A stretch of DNA of 64,000 nt, taken from the NCBI GenBank assembly GCA_937974275.1, contig CALJIF010000026.1, forward strand, positions 33,341 through 97,340. Direction: 5' to 3'. This DNA is from an uncultured Flavobacteriales bacterium. Its GTDB lineage: Bacteria > Bacteroidota > Bacteroidia > Palsa-965. The translations under genes and the position numbers were made by a program. Shown in pieces: positions 33,699 to 43,322 of the stretch (positions are counted from its first letter, which is position 1; each line of letters starts with the position of its first letter). The notes under the pieces are model-generated. The model did no database searches and was not told the DNA's origin. It worked only from the letters and a program-made list of their open reading frames with translations.

Positions 33699-34400
33699 TT
33701 AGTGGCAGCACGCTGCTTTTACGCACCTTTCCTCTTGCGCAAATTCGGGGCTAATCAAAGGAATACCCAACCCCAGCCCACGCAGCACCAGCAGCAGTGC
33801 CATTATTCCGACGAAAACCGGCACGGCTCGACGTAAGCGTTCGCGCCACTTTATCGTGATGCTATTTCCTGCAAGGATTAAACCTGTCATTGCAGGCGCT
33901 GTGCCCATTCCGAACAAAAACATAAACAGCGCACCATCCGTCCAAGTTCCTGCAGCTGTAGCTCCGGCTAATGCAGTATACACCAAACCGCAAGGCAACA
34001 AGCCGTTTAGTAGTCCGATTCCAAAAATTGATTTCCCGCTTCCGTTTTTAAATAAGCGAGCCAACTGATTTTTAACACGAGTCATAAGCGCGGTTATGGA
34101 TTTAGGCGCAGGAATTCTATTGCCAAACATGGACAACACTAAACCAAGTAATATCAACGATCCAAGAACAACGCTCAACACTTGTTGTCCTCCGGCCCAG
34201 GCAATGGTAGCGCCAACGGAGCCCGCTGCAACACCGAATACACTGTATGTAAGCGAACGCCCGATGTTATAAAGCAATGCTCTCCAAATCCGAATACCGG
34301 CGCTTCCACTGCCAACAGGCAAAGCCAACGCGATCGGTCCACACATGCCAACACAGTGCAAACTTCCGAGCAATCCTAATATAAGCGCGCTTACGATCAT
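33699..34400 (-). CDS. TauE/SafE-family membrane protein of the cbb3 cluster
   Basis: A 233-residue protein with six or so membrane helices, annotated in this family as sulfite exporter TauE/SafE or UreH/DsbD-like. The first helix carries GSLHCVGMCGP, two Cys and a His that could bind copper, and the C-terminus ends in a second Cys/His group, CVKAACCH. Proteins of this group commonly sit in ccoGHIS assembly clusters of Bacteroidota. A copper-handling role in oxidase assembly is plausible but unproven. Its start overlaps the fixH stop by one base. Confidence 0.82.
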   Translation of the reverse strand: MIVSALILGLLGSLHCVGMCGPIALALPVGSGSAGIRIWRALLYNIGRSLTYSVFGVAAGSVGATIAWAGGQQVLSVVLGSLILLGLVLSMFGNRIPAPKSITALMTRVKNQLARLFKNGSGKSIFGIGLLNGLLPCGLVYTALAGATAAGTWTDGALFMFLFGMGTAPAMTGLILAGNSITIKWRERLRRAVPVFVGIMALLLVLRGLGLGIPLISPEFAQEERCVKAACCH

Positions 34401-34825
34401 TATGGCATGTACACTGAATATTCACTTTGGTGAGAATTCCCGTCTTTGTTCCAATGTATAGTAACCTTGTATAACCCCTTTACAAATCGAGAACCCCGAA
34501 TGACCTGACTACTATCTTCTCCAACCGTTATATCAACTTCAAAATCTTTAGACGAATCCGACGGGCGATAAACGACAATTTTACCGGACACATTATTATC
34601 CGGATATGCTGTCACGAGATTCCCATCAACCACACTAATTGTTGGTTGCGCAGCAGATGTATGTGCGCGCTCTTTGCTGTCAATGGTTTGTTGGAACTCC
34701 AACTCTTGTTTATAATAATCGGGCGTAACAAGGTCTACCTTTTCGCGCATGGTTAACATCACCATAAACACGATCATGCCGACAAATCCGACATACAAAA
34801 AAATAATTCGTATTCCCCAGCTCAT
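34400..34825 (-). CDS. FixH-family cbb3 oxidase assembly protein
   Basis: A 141-residue protein with one N-terminal membrane helix (about 5-25) and an extracytoplasmic beta domain. The early YKQELEFQQTID segment after the helix is typical of FixH. FixH/CcoH is needed for stable cbb3 oxidase assembly in model proteobacteria. It lies between ccoG and the TauE/SafE-like gene, with four bases to ccoG. Confidence 0.85.
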   Translation of the reverse strand: MSWGIRIIFLYVGFVGMIVFMVMLTMREKVDLVTPDYYKQELEFQQTIDSKERAHTSAAQPTISVVDGNLVTAYPDNNVSGKIVVYRPSDSSKDFEVDITVGEDSSQVIRGSRFVKGLYKVTIHWNKDGNSHQSEYSVYMP

Positions 34826-34829
34826 AGTT

Positions 34830-36260
34830 TTATCGTTTTGATACAGGTCCTAAAAAATTGGTTTTTACCGTTTCAAGTTTCTCGCCATTGGCATATACTC
34901 CTATTTCAAGTTTTGTCTTTCTCTCCTCGATTGATGCTCTTGACATGTCAATGAAAAAGGTGCTGTTTGCTTTTCCTTCCGGCAGCAGAACAATAGGTTG
35001 GCCTACCAATCGTATACTTGCCTCTTTATTTTCTATTTTAAATTCAATGTTGTACTTGTTACGTGATTTATTGATGACGCTAACATTATACAAGTTGCTG
35101 ATTGTCTGCGTTGCCTCATTTTCCTGAAACGTCTGACCTCCGGCACGAAGAACCTTGGTTTCAATTTCTGTACGTGTAACCAGCAACGTCACTAAAATTC
35201 CGACCAATAAAGTAAGAACTGCAGAGTACGCTGCGAGACGGCGTGTAAACTTTAGCGGTGTTTTACTTTTGATTCCTTCTTCCGAATCGTAACGAATCAA
35301 CCCTTTGGGGCGATGCACCTTTTCCATCACCTCATCACATGCATCAATACAGGCTGTGCAGTTCACACATTCCAATTGTGTTCCATTGCGGATATCAATT
35401 CCGGTAGGACAAACCTTAACGCACAACGCGCAATCCACACAATCTCCAAATACTTCTGTTTCACCTTTCTTCAGTTTGTGTCTTGGTTCACCACGCACAT
35501 AATCGTATGCAACGACAATGCTATTCTTATCCAACATTACGCCTTGCAGTCGACCGTAAGGACAAACAATAAGGCAAGCCTGTTCCCTAAACCATGCAAA
35601 TACAAAGAAGAATACCGTAGTAAAAATTAGCAACGCCACCAAACCGCCGGTATGCTGAGCAACGGGCTCGGTAATTATTTTAAAAAGTTCGTCAACACCA
35701 ATGATATATGCTAAGAAGGTATTGGCGATAATAAAAGAGATAACATAGAAGATGCTCCACTTTAAACTCTTCTTCCTGATCTTTTCTCCGGTCCAAGGTT
35801 GAGCGGCAAGTTTTTTCTGTTCGTTTCCATCTCCTTCTATCCAATATTCCATTTTACGGAAAATCATTTCCATAAAGACCGTCTGCGGACATGCCCATCC
35901 GCAAAACAAGCGACCAAACGCCACGGTAAACAAAACAATGAAAACCAGAAACGTTAGCATTCCCAGCCCGAACAGAATAAAATCTTGAGGCCAAAATATG
36001 ACGCCGAACAGAATGAATTTTCGCTCCAGAACGTTCAGCAAAAAGAGCGGTTCGCCATTTACTTTAATAAACGGCAAACCAAATAATAAGATCAGATAAA
36101 CAATGCTGGTTATGCCACGCGCAGTGTAAAGCTTTCCGGTCGGCTTCTTCGGATAAATCCAATTTCGCTTACCGTCTTCATTGATCGTAGCAATACTATC
36201 GCGAAACGATTCATCAAAATTCGTCTCCTTCTGCTCCTTATCATTCCTCTGCTCTTGCAT
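34830..36260 (-). CDS. ccoG: Cytochrome c oxidase accessory protein CcoG
   Basis: A 476-residue membrane iron-sulfur protein (RdxA/FixG family). There are about five membrane helices. The FGRLFCGWACPQTVF motif lies after the second helix. A ferredoxin-like region carries two clusters: CVDCALCVKVCP and, after a short spacer, CVNCTACIDACD. A C-terminal immunoglobulin-like domain completes the family layout. CcoG has been linked to copper reduction for oxidase assembly. It lies six bases after ccoP. Confidence 0.93.
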   Translation of the reverse strand: MQEQRNDKEQKETNFDESFRDSIATINEDGKRNWIYPKKPTGKLYTARGITSIVYLILLFGLPFIKVNGEPLFLLNVLERKFILFGVIFWPQDFILFGLGMLTFLVFIVLFTVAFGRLFCGWACPQTVFMEMIFRKMEYWIEGDGNEQKKLAAQPWTGEKIRKKSLKWSIFYVISFIIANTFLAYIIGVDELFKIITEPVAQHTGGLVALLIFTTVFFFVFAWFREQACLIVCPYGRLQGVMLDKNSIVVAYDYVRGEPRHKLKKGETEVFGDCVDCALCVKVCPTGIDIRNGTQLECVNCTACIDACDEVMEKVHRPKGLIRYDSEEGIKSKTPLKFTRRLAAYSAVLTLLVGILVTLLVTRTEIETKVLRAGGQTFQENEATQTISNLYNVSVINKSRNKYNIEFKIENKEASIRLVGQPIVLLPEGKANSTFFIDMSRASIEERKTKLEIGVYANGEKLETVKTNFLGPVSKR

Positions 36261-36266
36261 GTCCTT

Positions 36267-37454
36267 TTATTTTTTCACTGAATCCGCTGCGGGCAAACTA
36301 TCTGTTACCGGAACACTATCTGCCACAGGAGCTGCAGCACCGTTTTCGGAATACAACACTCCTTCCGGAGCCTTACCTGCAGGAGGATTAACAACCGGCA
36401 ATGTTTTAATGTAACTGGACAACTGCGCCATTTGCTTCGGACTTAACTCCTGTCCCCAAGCCTTCATGCCTTTCTCGGTCCAACCGTATTTAATCGACTT
36501 AAACACATCTGCCAAACTTCCGCCGTGCAACCAATAAGCATCTGCAAGGTTTGGTCCAACCTGCCCACCAACGCCGTTTTCGCCGTGACACACCACACAA
36601 TTTTCTTTGAATAGTAATGCCCCTGCACTAATATCAGCAGGATTGCTCATCAATGTAATGGTGTTTTCGTCCACCATATCAGCAGCTTTCTTTTTGTATT
36701 CAGCAACCTGCTCCTCGCCACGTTTTACTTCCTCGTTGTATTCGTCGGCTTGTAGTTTGCCGGTCTCCAGTACGTGAAAGTGTGCAAGGTAAATCACAGC
36801 CCATACTATACATACATAGAATCCATATTTCCACCATGGTGGTAAGTTGTTGTCCAATTCACGAATCCCGTCGTACTCATGATCCATCATAATGGCTGCT
36901 TCTTCATGAACAGCAACTGATGCATTGAACTTCTCCATAAAAGAAGGTTCATCTTTTGCAAGGATGCGTTGTTCTTCCTTCAACTCTTCTCTGTCCAACA
37001 GCATCATGCCCGAACGATATAAGAGATAGATCATCAATAACTCCATCGCAATAAATCCAAGCATAACGAAAAACGCGGTGGCACCCATTCCCCAATAGTC
37101 GAACCAGGGTTCAGTTTGTTCGGTAGGAGCTGCTGCTGCATCTTGAGCCCACAATACGGATGACGCCATCAAGAACAAAATTGTTGCGGCTATTTTTCCC
37201 GCATTCTTGTCACGATCTGACTTCATCTTATTGCGTTGATGCGCTGCACCTGCTTTAACAACTTCTGCCATGCCAACAATTACAAACAACAGCAATACTG
37301 CGGTGCATAGCATAATAACAAATGCACCATTCGATAACAAATTTGCAATTACCGATTCATTGCCTGATGTAGCATTGTCCTGTGCATAAGCCCCAACCGG
37401 AATTGCGCTTAAGACGAGCAGAAAGACGGAACTAAATGTGATTTTACTTTTCAT
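36267..37454 (-). CDS. ccoP: cbb3 oxidase cytochrome c subunit CcoP (single heme motif)
   Basis: A 395-residue membrane cytochrome c that passes electrons to the oxidase. It has an N-terminal hydrophobic region with about three helices (signal-like 1-24, 42-64, 87-104, 123-146). The standard CcoP anchor follows near 205-228, with LPPWWKYGFYV. A periplasmic cytochrome domain has one CVVCH heme motif (286-290), where proteobacterial CcoP has two. The C-terminus is a Pro/Ala/Asp tail. The long N-terminus looks like an extra membrane module ahead of the usual CcoP. Confidence 0.9.
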   Translation of the reverse strand: MKSKITFSSVFLLVLSAIPVGAYAQDNATSGNESVIANLLSNGAFVIMLCTAVLLLFVIVGMAEVVKAGAAHQRNKMKSDRDKNAGKIAATILFLMASSVLWAQDAAAAPTEQTEPWFDYWGMGATAFFVMLGFIAMELLMIYLLYRSGMMLLDREELKEEQRILAKDEPSFMEKFNASVAVHEEAAIMMDHEYDGIRELDNNLPPWWKYGFYVCIVWAVIYLAHFHVLETGKLQADEYNEEVKRGEEQVAEYKKKAADMVDENTITLMSNPADISAGALLFKENCVVCHGENGVGGQVGPNLADAYWLHGGSLADVFKSIKYGWTEKGMKAWGQELSPKQMAQLSSYIKTLPVVNPPAGKAPEGVLYSENGAAAPVADSVPVTDSLPAADSVKK

Positions 37455-37465
37455 ACAAATCGGTA

Positions 37466-37660
37466 TTACTGTTTGCTGATTGTTTTGGTGTTGTCTTGAT
37501 CTTCATTAACGGGCATTGCTGCCAGATTATTCATGTGGCTTTTGTCGGCACGCATCACATACCAAAACAGCACCACAAAAAAGATGAAAAAAATCAGCAG
37601 GGAAATCAGCGGGAAAATTCCGATGCCTGATATAGAAGTGAGATAATTAATGAATTTCAT
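37466..37660 (-). CDS. ccoQ: Small CcoQ-like membrane peptide
   Basis: A 64-residue peptide with one long membrane helix (about 13-38) and a polar C-terminus, between ccoNO and ccoP. That is the place and size of CcoQ, which stabilises the cbb3 complex. The frame is open further upstream, but ATG 37660, four bases after the ccoNO stop, gives the compact form and is preferred. Sequence similarity to proteobacterial CcoQ is weak, so the name rests on position and topology. Confidence 0.75.
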   Translation of the reverse strand: MKFINYLTSISGIGIFPLISLLIFFIFFVVLFWYVMRADKSHMNNLAAMPVNEDQDNTKTISKQ

Positions 37661-37664
37661 ACGA

Positions 37665-39821
37665 CTACTTTTGAGCGGTTTGTGGTTTTGCTTTGATATC
37701 TGTTCCGATGCGTTGCAGATAGGCAATCAATGCAACAATTTCATCGTCAGCAGCCAAAGGATAAACTTCCTGTACTTTCTCTTTTCTCAACTGATCAACG
37801 ATTTCCTGACCTTGCTTCATCGCGTCTGCTGCAGCCTGATTCTCATATCCCGCAGGATAAGGAACACCAAGTGTAATCATCGCTTTAATTTTCTTTCCGG
37901 TAATATCCAGATCAATCTTGCGTTCAAACAACCATGGATACTCCGGCATAATGGAGCCCGGTGACATCGACGTTGGATCCAACATGTGATTGTAATGCCA
38001 GGAGTGATTGTATTTACCACCTAAGCGGTGCAAGTCCGGACCGGTACGCTTTGACCCCCATTGGAACGGATGATCGTACACAAATTCGCCGGCCTTAGAA
38101 TACTCTCCGTAACGCGCCGTTTCTGAACGGAACGGACGAACCATTTGGGAGTGACATGTATAACATCCTTCTTTGACGTAGATATCGCGACCTTCCAACT
38201 CCAGCGGAGTATATGGTTTCACACTCGCAATTGTAGGAACGTTGGACTGAATTAAAAACGTTGGAACGAATTCGATAATTCCACCAATTAACACCATGAC
38301 TAAACTCAACACCAGCATTTGTACAGGACGACGCTCGATCCAGCGGTGCCAGTGTTCTTTGCCGTGAATAGCATATGTCTTGGCCAGCGCAGGAGCTTCT
38401 GCTTCTTCATTTGCAAGGAACGATCCCATTTTCACGGTCTTGATGATGTTGTATGTCATCATAATTACACCAACGAGATACAACAACCCGCCCAATCCGC
38501 GCAATGCATACATCGGCATGATTTCAGTCACTGTTTCCAAAAACTTATTCGCTAATGTTCCGTCGTCGTTAAAGTCTTTCCACATTAAGCTTTGTGCAAA
38601 CCCTGCCCAATACATAGGAATCGCGTAGAACAAAATTCCAAGTGTTCCCAACCAGAAGTGCATGTTCGCCAAACGCTTCGAGTACAATTCTGTGCGGAAC
38701 ATTTTAGGGATAATCCAATACAAAATACCAAAGGTTAAGAAGCCGTTCCAACCCAAAGCGCCAACGTGAACGTGTGCAATAATCCAATCTGTGAAGTGAG
38801 CGATAGCATTCACACTTTTCAACGACAACAATGGACCTTCGAATGTCGCCATACCATATGCTGTAATAGCAACCACCATAAACTTAAGCACTACATCTTC
38901 TCGCACTTTATCCCAAACACCGCGCAATGTGAGCAAGCCGTTAATCATTCCACCCCAAGAAGGAGCGATGAGCATTACCGAGAATACAACACCTAAAGAC
39001 TGCGCCCAATCAGGTAGTGACGTATATAACAAGTGGTGCGGACCCGCCCAGATGTACAAGAAAATTAATGCCCAAAAGTGGATGATAGAAAGTCGGTACG
39101 AATACACCGGACGATTCGCCACTTTGGGCACGAAGTAATACATAATGCCCAGATATGGCGTCGTCAGGAAGAATGCCACGGCGTTGTGTCCATACCACCA
39201 TTGCACTAATGCATCTTGCACACCCGCGTACCAAGAATAACTTTTGAATAACGTAACCGGAATTTCAAATGAATTGACAATATGCAACATGGCAACTGTA
39301 ACAAACGTTGCGATATAAAACCATATAGCTACATATAAGTGACGCTCACGACGCTTTAAAATCGTACCGAACATATTCCAACCAAACACCACCCAGATGC
39401 CTGCAATCGCAATATCAATCGGCCATTCCAACTCCGCATACTCTTTTCCTGTTGTAAACCCAAGTGGAATGGTAAGTGCCGCAGCAACAATAATTAATTG
39501 CCATCCCCAAAAATGGATCCAACTCAGTTTGTCGCTGAACATTCTTGTCTTACACAGGCGTTGTAACGAATAATACACGCCCATAAAAATTCCGTTACCC
39601 ACAAATGCAAAAATCACTGCATTGGTGTGCAATGGTCGCGTTCTTCCGAAAGTGGTAAAATCTAATCCGAGGTTTAATTGAGGCCACACCAAATCCAGTG
39701 CCACCCACAAACCTACTGTCATGCCAACAATTCCCCATAAAATAGTCGCATAAGCAAACCATTTTACAATGTTGTTGTCGTACGAGAACTTCTCGATTGG
39801 TTGATTATTTGTCATACTCAT
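37665..39821 (-). CDS. ccoNO: Fused cbb3 oxidase subunits I and II (CcoN-CcoO)
   Basis: A 718-residue fusion. The first about 500 residues are the 12-helix CcoN core holding hemes b/b3 and CuB; WWYGHNAVAFF, PHHLLYTSLPDW and HVHVGALGWNG carry the conserved His ligands. The last about 200 residues are CcoO, with a membrane helix and a heme c motif CYTCH at 553-557 followed by the family HSQMVRPFRSE. It reduces O2 to water with high affinity and pumps protons. The ATG overlaps the ccoS stop (ATGA). The fusion is common in Bacteroidota. Confidence 0.96.
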   Translation of the reverse strand: MSMTNNQPIEKFSYDNNIVKWFAYATILWGIVGMTVGLWVALDLVWPQLNLGLDFTTFGRTRPLHTNAVIFAFVGNGIFMGVYYSLQRLCKTRMFSDKLSWIHFWGWQLIIVAAALTIPLGFTTGKEYAELEWPIDIAIAGIWVVFGWNMFGTILKRRERHLYVAIWFYIATFVTVAMLHIVNSFEIPVTLFKSYSWYAGVQDALVQWWYGHNAVAFFLTTPYLGIMYYFVPKVANRPVYSYRLSIIHFWALIFLYIWAGPHHLLYTSLPDWAQSLGVVFSVMLIAPSWGGMINGLLTLRGVWDKVREDVVLKFMVVAITAYGMATFEGPLLSLKSVNAIAHFTDWIIAHVHVGALGWNGFLTFGILYWIIPKMFRTELYSKRLANMHFWLGTLGILFYAIPMYWAGFAQSLMWKDFNDDGTLANKFLETVTEIMPMYALRGLGGLLYLVGVIMMTYNIIKTVKMGSFLANEEAEAPALAKTYAIHGKEHWHRWIERRPVQMLVLSLVMVLIGGIIEFVPTFLIQSNVPTIASVKPYTPLELEGRDIYVKEGCYTCHSQMVRPFRSETARYGEYSKAGEFVYDHPFQWGSKRTGPDLHRLGGKYNHSWHYNHMLDPTSMSPGSIMPEYPWLFERKIDLDITGKKIKAMITLGVPYPAGYENQAAADAMKQGQEIVDQLRKEKVQEVYPLAADDEIVALIAYLQRIGTDIKAKPQTAQK

Positions 39822-39988
39822 TTTGAATTTTCTTCTTTGGATTTATCGGTGGTATCATCGAAGAGCATACGCACGGATGGCGTGTAATCGTCTTCATACT
39901 GCCCCGACTTAACAGCTTTTATAAACGCAAACAGAAATCCCGCAGCTACCAATAAACTCGCACCAATCAAAAGAAACATCGCGCTCAT
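39818..39988 (-). CDS. ccoS: cbb3 oxidase assembly protein CcoS
   Basis: A 56-residue single-helix protein. The helix is about 4-23, and it is followed by GQYEDDYTPSVRMLFDD, the DD(Y/L)xxP(S/A)xRML tail typical of CcoS. CcoS is needed to insert heme b and CuB in model organisms. It overlaps ccoNO by four bases. A second in-frame ATG lies three codons downstream; the first is kept. Its promoter (TACTTTTG box plus operator) lies just upstream. Confidence 0.92.
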   Translation of the reverse strand: MSAMFLLIGASLLVAAGFLFAFIKAVKSGQYEDDYTPSVRMLFDDTTDKSKEENSK

Positions 39989-40008
39989 AAAGCAATTGAA
40001 TTATGAGC

Positions 40009-40051
40009 CAAAAGTAGAAGCGCTATCTAACTCGTTTCATGACACTGCTCA
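40009..40051 (-). promoter_or_regulatory. ccoS-ccoNO promoter with Crp/Fnr-type operator
   Basis: The minus strand has an exact -7 box TACTTTTG (40009-40016), 20 bases before the ccoS ATG. Upstream lies TGAG-CAGT-GTCA (40040-40051), one mismatch from a perfect inverted repeat. The centres are 33 bp apart, the same as at hemN and the hemerythrin gene. It lies between the ccoI stop and ccoS and would drive the structural genes apart from the ccoI operon. Confidence 0.65.
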
Positions 40052-40070
40052 ACGGGAAGTATGATAGAAA

Positions 40071-42491
40071 TCAGTTTTGGGAAATTTTCAAGCGCTTGGC
40101 AAGAATGCCCGCACTTAAAGTAGTTACGATGATAACCGAAAACGAACTTGCAGGCATAAGTATAGCAGCAATAAGGGGAGACATTTGCCCCGTAACGGAA
40201 AAATAAATTCCTACGAAATTGTACAGCACGGAGATAACAAAGCTTGCAATAACAATTTTGCGTGACTGTTTTGTAAAACGCAGCAAACGTGGCAAACGCT
40301 CAAACGCTTTTGCATCGAGCACAGCATCGCATGCCGGGAAATAATTATTGACACCATCAGATACTGCAATTCCGGCTTCGGCCTTTTGCAATGCACCGGC
40401 GTCATTTAATCCATCTCCCATCATGATAACTTTTTTGCCTTGGTGCTGCAATTGTTTAATGTACTCCAGCTTATCATCAGGAGTACAATTGAACTTCATT
40501 TCATTGCCAAATACAGCGGTTAACATTTCTCGCTCCGCATCATGGTCGCCGGACAGTAATTCCAGGTGATAGTTTCCTTTCAATTCATTCACAACATCAC
40601 CTAACGAGGAACGGAATTTATTATGAAAAATAAATCTCCCCAAAACCTTACCGTTCTTACTTACCCAAACGTTTGCTCCCTTAGATGCTCCTGCTTCACC
40701 ACCGGTAAACTGAGCAGATCCCAACACATATTGTTTGCCACCGACGTAACCAACCAGTCCTTTGCCAACTACTTCTGAAATCTGTTCTACAACAACTTGC
40801 TCGCGTGCTTCGTTATAATACTCCGAAAGACGACGACTTAGCGGATGCCCTGATTGTGCGGCCAACGCACCAATTGCTGCTTCATCTTCCTCCAACAAAA
40901 TAGAACCCTCGTAAACTACTTCTGCTTCATGCGCGGCTGTTATTGTTCCGGTTTTATCGAACACGATAGCTGTTGCACTTCCGACACGATCAATGGTATT
41001 TGCATTTTTCAAATACAACCCCGATTTGCCCAACCACTTCAATATACTTGCGTGGGTAAATGTTGAAGCCAACAATAATGTACACGGGCAAGCAACGATG
41101 AGTACTGCTGTTGCAGCATTTAATGCAACTGTGGCGTCAATAAAATACCACACGACTCCTGCTGTCAGGGATGTTAATATCACCGCCAAACTAAACCAAC
41201 GATTGATGGAGTCGATGTACGTTTTATGTTCTTCTTCTTTGTTACGTGAAAAAGCATCGTTGTTCCAAAGTTGCGTCAGGTAGCTTTGAGAAGTCGCTTG
41301 TTCCACTCGTGCATGAATGGCTCCATTCATTTGGCGAGCTCCTGCGTAAATTTTCTCTCCTTGTGATTTCGAAATAGGATCTGCTTCGCCGGTAACAAAA
41401 CTGTAGTCCAAACTCGCGCGTTCACTAATTAGCGTACAGTCGGCCGGAATTAATTCTCCGGTTCTAATGATCATTTCATCTCCGGGCTGCAACTTAGAAA
41501 CAGGAACACTGTGTTCGCCGTCTTTGGTTTTTACGGTAACTGCAATCGGAAAATAACTTTTGTAATCGCGTTCAAAGGATAAGTTCTCGTACGTTCTATC
41601 TTGAAAGTATCTTCCGATCAACATAAAAAACACAATGCCGCTCATGGAGTCCAGATAGCCCATTCCGGTATCTGTGCTAATTTCATACACACTGCGCAAG
41701 AAAGTAACCGTGATTGCTAACGCAATTGGAGCATCGATATTTAACTCTTTGTAGCGAATTGTCTTATATGCAGAAACAAAAAATTCAGATGCGGAGAATA
41801 ATAAAACGGGAAGCGCAAGAACCAAATTGAGCCATGCAAATAAATGACGCAACCCCGGAGTCAACTCCAAATCTCCGATCGAGAAATAATCGGGGAAGCT
41901 CATGAGCATGATATTTCCGAAACAAAACCCGGCAATACCAATTTTCATTACGCGCGAATGCGACGCTCGTTTCTTCTTTTTTAATTCAAGATCTCCTAAT
42001 GAAATAGCAGGAGGGTATCCGATAGCGCTCATCAATCCCGCGAGCTCGCTCAACTTAATTTCACCAACGAGATAATCTATCGTCACTTCTTTACGCGGGA
42101 AATTAACCGTGGAAGAAATCACACCATGATTTAATTTATTCAAATGCTCGAGCAACCAAATACAGGAACTGCAATGCATTCCCGGGGTGCTGAAAACAAC
42201 ACGAGCACGATTGCCGTCGGTAAAGCGAATAATTTTGTTGGAAATTTCTGCGTCGTCAAGCGATAAGAACCCGGCGCTTGCTGCCTCTTGTGCCTTTTTG
42301 TTGCCGGGACGATCTTCAATATTATAGTAGGTACAAAGATCATTCTCCTTCAGCAGCTCATACACTGTTTTGCATCCGTCACAACAAAATGCATGGTCAT
42401 CGGCATAAACGAAAGACTTCGGATTCCCACTGTCTCCGCAGTGGTAACATTTCAGCCCTACATCATTGATTGGCTTGACAGGAATTGACAT
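40071..42491 (-). CDS. ccoI: Copper-type P-type ATPase for cbb3 assembly (CcoI)
   Basis: A heavy-metal-transporting P1B ATPase of about 806 residues that exports copper for the oxidase CuB site. The N-terminus holds a Cys-rich metal-binding part (CYHCG, then CCDGCKTVYELL) and a metal-binding GMHCSSCIW motif. Eight or so membrane helices include the CPC ion-channel motif in IVACPCTLLLA. The phosphorylation site DKTGT and a GDGLNDAG hinge are present. ATG 42491 is chosen because it begins five bases after the doxX-like stop; an earlier in-frame start at 42530 would overlap that gene. Confidence 0.93.
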   Translation of the reverse strand: MSIPVKPINDVGLKCYHCGDSGNPKSFVYADDHAFCCDGCKTVYELLKENDLCTYYNIEDRPGNKKAQEAASAGFLSLDDAEISNKIIRFTDGNRARVVFSTPGMHCSSCIWLLEHLNKLNHGVISSTVNFPRKEVTIDYLVGEIKLSELAGLMSAIGYPPAISLGDLELKKKKRASHSRVMKIGIAGFCFGNIMLMSFPDYFSIGDLELTPGLRHLFAWLNLVLALPVLLFSASEFFVSAYKTIRYKELNIDAPIALAITVTFLRSVYEISTDTGMGYLDSMSGIVFFMLIGRYFQDRTYENLSFERDYKSYFPIAVTVKTKDGEHSVPVSKLQPGDEMIIRTGELIPADCTLISERASLDYSFVTGEADPISKSQGEKIYAGARQMNGAIHARVEQATSQSYLTQLWNNDAFSRNKEEEHKTYIDSINRWFSLAVILTSLTAGVVWYFIDATVALNAATAVLIVACPCTLLLASTFTHASILKWLGKSGLYLKNANTIDRVGSATAIVFDKTGTITAAHEAEVVYEGSILLEEDEAAIGALAAQSGHPLSRRLSEYYNEAREQVVVEQISEVVGKGLVGYVGGKQYVLGSAQFTGGEAGASKGANVWVSKNGKVLGRFIFHNKFRSSLGDVVNELKGNYHLELLSGDHDAEREMLTAVFGNEMKFNCTPDDKLEYIKQLQHQGKKVIMMGDGLNDAGALQKAEAGIAVSDGVNNYFPACDAVLDAKAFERLPRLLRFTKQSRKIVIASFVISVLYNFVGIYFSVTGQMSPLIAAILMPASSFSVIIVTTLSAGILAKRLKISQN

Positions 42492-42496
42492 GTGAT

Positions 42497-42910
42497 TTAA
42501 AACATGTGATCCAGGCTGAACACATTCCATTCAGCCGGAAGCAGTAACAACACGATAATCAACATCAGACGAGGAAGAACGAAGCGCATGTCCCAAAGCG
42601 CTTCGCGAAAACTCATAGCTGCAGAAACGAGCACAATATGAATTCCAAGAATTGCTACAACCGGATATGTAAATAATCCCAGCAGCAACAATAAACCACC
42701 CCCAAGCTCGATAGCACTGGAAATGGTAACGGAAAAACGCACAAATGGTTTCGGAATCATATTCTTCATGGCATCGGCAATTGCATCCGTAGTTGCACCT
42801 ATTCCGACACCAAAAAGTTTATCGTATCCCTGAAAAAGAAACAACACGCCCAACACCGCTCTTACAACAAACAGCGCCAACTCTTCTTTATGCGATACGA
42901 TCCATTCCAT
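42497..42910 (-). CDS. DoxX-family membrane protein
   Basis: A 137-residue protein with four membrane helices. The VRAVLGVLFLFQGYDKLFG opening and the AIELGGGLLLLLGL second helix are typical of the DoxX/SURF4 family. These proteins are linked to quinone-based redox reactions or oxidative stress, and some occur near terminal oxidases. Its place between an unknown gene and ccoI points to respiration. Four bases separate it from the upstream gene. Confidence 0.85.
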   Translation of the reverse strand: MEWIVSHKEELALFVVRAVLGVLFLFQGYDKLFGVGIGATTDAIADAMKNMIPKPFVRFSVTISSAIELGGGLLLLLGLFTYPVVAILGIHIVLVSAAMSFREALWDMRFVLPRLMLIIVLLLLPAEWNVFSLDHMF

Positions 42911-42914
42911 AATA

Positions 42915-43304
42915 TTATTCTTGTTCGTGAATATCTTCCGGTTCTGCAGCAGGAACTTCTGTGTTCATGTCCTGTGCAATTTTGTTTTGCTCCGACAAAC
43001 TTAAATCATCCGTTGCAGAAGTCACCAACCATACGTTGCCCGATTTCCGCAACACCTGTGCATTTAAACCAAACCGCTCTTGCATAATGCGCTCCACGGT
43101 TGCAACTTTTTCGTTGGAATGAATGATCATTTCTCCCGGAGCAAAAGTTGAAGCTACACTACTCAACAACGTATCTCCGCTCGCGATTCTGTTTGCCGCA
43201 TTAACCTCTCCACGAAAAAATTCAAGTTTCAGGAAAGGAAAGGCTGTGTGAAACGCTTCTTGCGCCTGACTAATTGTTGTGGTGTCGTTGATTGTAATTT
43301 TCAT
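42915..43304 (-). CDS. Conserved small protein of unknown function, first gene of the ccoI operon
   Basis: A 129-residue cytoplasmic protein without membrane helices. The N-terminal third is an alpha/beta stretch (EAFHTAFPFLKLEFF). A central segment FGLNAQVLRKSGNVWL precedes TSATDDLSLSEQNK. I know similar sequences from other Bacteroidota but no function for them. It is the first gene after the structured leader at 43331-43426 and is followed by doxX and ccoI with four- to five-base gaps. That suggests a role in oxidase assembly or control. Confidence 0.75.
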   Translation of the reverse strand: MKITINDTTTISQAQEAFHTAFPFLKLEFFRGEVNAANRIASGDTLLSSVASTFAPGEMIIHSNEKVATVERIMQERFGLNAQVLRKSGNVWLVTSATDDLSLSEQNKIAQDMNTEVPAAEPEDIHEQE

Positions 43305-43322
43305 GTTCTGTTTTGTTAAGAT

